A stretch of DNA of 64,000 bases from Chamaelirium japonicum. Its lineage: Eukaryota > Streptophyta > Magnoliopsida > Liliales > Melanthiaceae. The stretch covers positions 992,001-1,056,000 of the forward strand of contig OX393557.1 of assembly GCA_947650365.1 (NCBI GenBank), written 5' to 3'. This document shows positions 61,315 through 64,000 of this stretch, in pieces (the first letter of the stretch is position 1; every line of letters begins with the position of its first letter). Made by a program: the position numbers and the translations under genes. The notes below the pieces were generated by a model. That model ran no database searches. It saw only the letters and a program-made list of their open reading frames with translations, and had not been told where the DNA came from.

Positions 61315-62940
61315 TGATGCAAAACAATGCAGGCGATGGGGATGTCAATAGCTGATTGATCAAACAGGGCTTCACTATTAATTATGATGTCCAAGCAGGA
61401 AAATTAATTCAAGTAGATAACATGAAGTCTTTGCCTTGGGAACTACTAGCACGAGGCCGGTCGCTTTCAATTCTAGGAGATAAAGAAACAATGCTTTAAA
61501 TTACCGGCCAATGGCCCTACTCACAATATTTAGATTAGCTACTCTACAGGGCAGGTGGAACACTCAACCTCACGAAAGGGGACAGCAGTCGACAATAATA
61601 AAAGACGAGAGATTCAATTTATTGGTGTTACCGGAAGCACTTCATCGGGAAGGGAACATACCTAATAAGGGTTGTGGGAAACCTCAGGGGTCTCGGCTGG
61701 TGGCGGGTTTGGTGCCGGTACGGGATTCTCGGTTTGGGGCCGGGCTTGAGCGAGGGCCCATAGAACCAACACGTTGGGGTGCACGGGTGCGTCGGGGTGC
61801 CACCGTTGATGGTCCTCAGATATTTCCAGCCGGGCTTCTGCGTCCCTGGCGACGAGGTAGGTGATGCACTCCACGTATTCCTTCACGTTCTCGCCGGCGC
61901 TGAACTGAAAGTCGAGGAACAGGGAACGAATATCGAGAAACCCGTCTTTGTCGTCTATCAAGCCGTGGTCGACGTCTGGGTCGGCCATGCCGACATACCG
62001 AGGGAGAGGAGTGGAGGGGTTAGGTGCGGGGTTGCGAGGAAGAGGTTGGCAGGGAATGGGGTGTTCACGAGGGAGGGCGGGATGCGTGGTGGTCGGGTGC
62101 GAGTTGGGAGAGGGTTGGGAGGGGGTTCGGTGGGTTTGGGTGGGGTCCGCAGGGAGGGGAGGTGGGGGCCTGGGGTGGATCGCGGGGAAGGGAGGTGGGG
62201 TCAAGGCTGAAACGGGGAGGAGGGAGGAGGCGGTCGGTGGGGGCTTGGGCGCGGAGCAATGAGGAAAGCGGTAGGGTGGGGTCGGGGCGGCAGCACAGGG
62301 GGAAGGCAGGAGGGGGTCGGGCCTCGCCGGCGACGGGGAAGGGGGGGTCGGGTTGGGCTGCATGCGGGGGGGCCGCCGCAGGGCAGAGGAGGGCGGGAAA
62401 TGGGGATACGGGTACGGGCTGGGGTCGGACGGCATGGTAGCAGGGAGGGGGAGGTGGGATCGGATCGGGCTTGGGGTCGGGTTGTAGGGCAGGGGAAGGG
62501 AGAGGTCGCGCTCGAGGAAGGGGTCGCGAGTGAGGAGAGAGGGTCAGGTGGTGGTAGCTGTACGGGCTGGGGGGGGTGTGGGAGAGGGTAGATCCAACTA
62601 GGGTTTCACACACTAGTGGAACCCAGGGTTTCACACGCCTAGGGTTTGGGTTTGGGTTTCACACACCTCACCCTGGTTTCTCTCAACACACATGTAGAGG
62701 AAATCAGAAATTTATTATTCATAGCATATCTCAAATGACAAAAGGGCAAGCCTATATAAAGACTTGCAACAACAACCAAAAGTTTCCGAAAATCGAGGTG
62801 GGACTAAACAACATCATGCAGAAAGAAAACACATAGATGATGGCTCTGAATGCTCGATCAAAGCCATAGGCTCAGGTGGCGCCTCCTGCGCTGGTACACG
62901 CGCCATGGGCGCTGCTCGATGTCCCCATCATATATGTCTT
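61315..62940 (-). repeat. 5' LTR of the chromovirus
   Basis: 1,626 bp, about 96 percent identical to 54916-56538 where compared. Ends in CATCA, followed by the TSD TATAT. Confidence 0.93.
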
Positions 62941-62945
62941 GTGTT

Positions 62946-63420
62946 TTAACAATCTTTCAATCGGTGCTTGAATTGAACCATGCTGAAATTAATTGCATCG
63001 CACTGCAATATGGTCGTTTCTTTGATAAGCAATCGCGACCTATAGCCATATATGAGACCTTTTGCTTATCGCGCAAGCCGATGACCTGCAACACATCAAG
63101 CACCCGCATAAACCTTATGTCCTACTACCTTGGCATAGATGTTTATTTGTTTTCTAACGTAGTACATAAAATGCACATGGTAGTATGCAGACTGTTTGCG
63201 CAGGTTTCCGGGACACTTCGATTGCAACAGTGGTGACATCAGATACTTCGGTGGCGGCGGTTACACACTCGATTTCATGGCATTCCCCATTATAGTGCAT
63301 TGTCAGAGCAGTATCGAGGATGCTGGCGAGGTCGATACCTCCTGGCAGGGCTCCTACTGGTGGTTCTCGATTTTTGACTCCTACTCGACGGGAGTCAAGT
63401 TTTTCGAAGCCGGGGAGAGT
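62946..63420 (+). pseudogene. interior of the LARD-like element, right part
   Basis: Continues the interior left at 54915. A frame at 63196-63423 (GHFDCNSGDIRYFGGGGYTL, then YWWFSIFDSYSTGVKFFEAG) ends at the purine tract. No family recognised. Decayed. Confidence 0.4.
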
Positions 63421-64000
63421 TGATGCATGCAGAAGAGCTGATTGTTTTTTTCATCTGTGCACGAAAATCGATGCAGCTGATCGGAAAAATAATTAGTTCA
63501 TTTTATTGTTTTTTTTATTCTGAGCAACTTTTGTTTTTGTTTCATGTCGATCGGATGTGTGGATCAAAAGTTATGATTTCTATTGTAGGCTAACTCAGGT
63601 TCAAGAGTTGTATTCGCACCACCTTTGCTAAGTGGCTAATTAATAAAATAAATAGGTATCGTCGAATGGGTCTCATCAAGGGATGAGATTAAAAAGACTT
63701 TAAGTCGCGATCAATGAACGCGATTAACGATCCTTCGGGATGGATGGATGGGATCAAAAGGAGGTCCAAGGGTACCCAAAACCTAACCCTAGCCACCCCC
63801 CCTCTCTCTTCTTTCATCCGCGCGTCCACCTCGGGATGCGTGCCCAAGGGAAGGAGCAGACGCTTCTCCCGTCCGGTCCGTTCTCTCTCTTCCTTTCTCT
63901 CTTTCCTTTCCTTCTTTGGACGGTATAGATCCGGGGTCCCTCCGCTTGATCTAACGACTCTTATGTGTCTTCTCTGAAACCCTAATCTCATTAAAAGGGA
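63421..64000 (+). repeat. 3' LTR of the LARD-like element (start only)
   Basis: TGATGCATGCAGAAGAGCTG onward is collinear with 50729-51310. The window ends inside it. Confidence 0.88.

Larger units (their letters stand above)
54916..62940 (-). mobile_element. Ty3/gypsy chromovirus inserted in the LARD-like element
   Basis: 8.0 kb. LTRs of about 1.62 kb lie at 61315-62940 (5') and 54916-56538 (3'), TGATGCAAAACAATGC...GATGTCCCCATCA, with TSD TATAT on both sides. The primer-binding site TGGTATCAAAG lies three bases from the 5' LTR. The gene order on the - strand is gag with zinc knuckle, protease, RT, RNase H, integrase, chromodomain, which defines a chromovirus (clade not resolved). About 10 differences in the first 285 bp of the LTRs (3.5 percent) suggest an insertion one to two million years old. 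Structurally whole, but pol and gag have several breaks. Confidence 0.95.
50729..64000 (+). mobile_element. long-LTR non-autonomous retrotransposon (LARD-like), continuing past the window end
   Basis: A 5' LTR of about 3.1 kb (50729-53848) is followed by the Met-tRNA primer-binding site TGGTATCAGAGC (53852). The 3' LTR begins at 63421, just after the purine tract GGGGAGAGT, and runs off the window. Apart from the chromovirus inserted at 54916-62940, the interior is only about 1.5 kb and shows no RT, integrase, protease or recognisable gag. Large LTRs with a short, non-pol interior define LARD-type elements. The LTR starts differ at roughly 8 percent of sites over about 320 bp, so this element is older than the chromovirus inside it. 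Confidence 0.8.

Overview
This is plant nuclear DNA, almost certainly from a flowering plant with a repeat-rich genome. The support is spliceosomal GT-AG introns, a plant-type 3-hydroxyisobutyrate dehydrogenase gene, Ale-like copia, chromoviral and Tat-type gypsy elements, a plant L1 LINE, hAT transposons and a TRIM. I could not fix the lineage. Only two host loci are recognisable. One is the 3' two-thirds of a HIBADH-like gene (+ strand, exons from 5141 to 12363), which looks intact as far as it is visible. The other is the 3' end of a dead Obg-like ATPase (YchF/OLA1) gene (- strand, 29179-34847). Most of the rest is transposon on transposon.

Layout: 1-3683 holds two copia remnants separated by an A/T-rich palindromic minisatellite and a CCTAGGCG-rich repeat. 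5141-12363 is the HIBADH gene, whose introns carry a short-LTR copia leader, a 621-bp hAT element and a small MITE. 12737-28519 is one L1-type LINE split by a 12.7-kb Tat-lineage gypsy element (13441-26146, duplicated GACTC). That element carries an extra gene on the opposite strand and two tandem-repeat blocks. 29179-34847 is the OLA1 relic, broken by a solo LTR and holding a TRIM and a second hAT element of the same family in its large intron. 35275-45038 is a four-deep nest, each level bounded by its own target-site duplication (TSD): hAT MITE, then gypsy solo LTR, then copia, then a nearly complete hAT transposon. 45973-49777 is a 5' copia half carrying two MITEs. From 50729 to beyond the window end lies an element with 3.1-kb LTRs and only about 1.5 kb of its own interior, entered by an 8-kb chromovirus (54916-62940).

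Function: HIBADH is a mitochondrial enzyme of valine breakdown. OLA1/YchF is a translation-linked ATPase, here a pseudogene. No operon, CRISPR, phage or defence system is present. I found no convincing new cellular system. The most unusual items are the intron-bearing antisense gene of the Tat element with its neighbouring satellite-like repeats, the four-level nest with all TSDs readable, and the unidentified non-autonomous long-LTR element. All coordinates come from reading by eye. LTR divergences are hand counts over part or all of the repeats.
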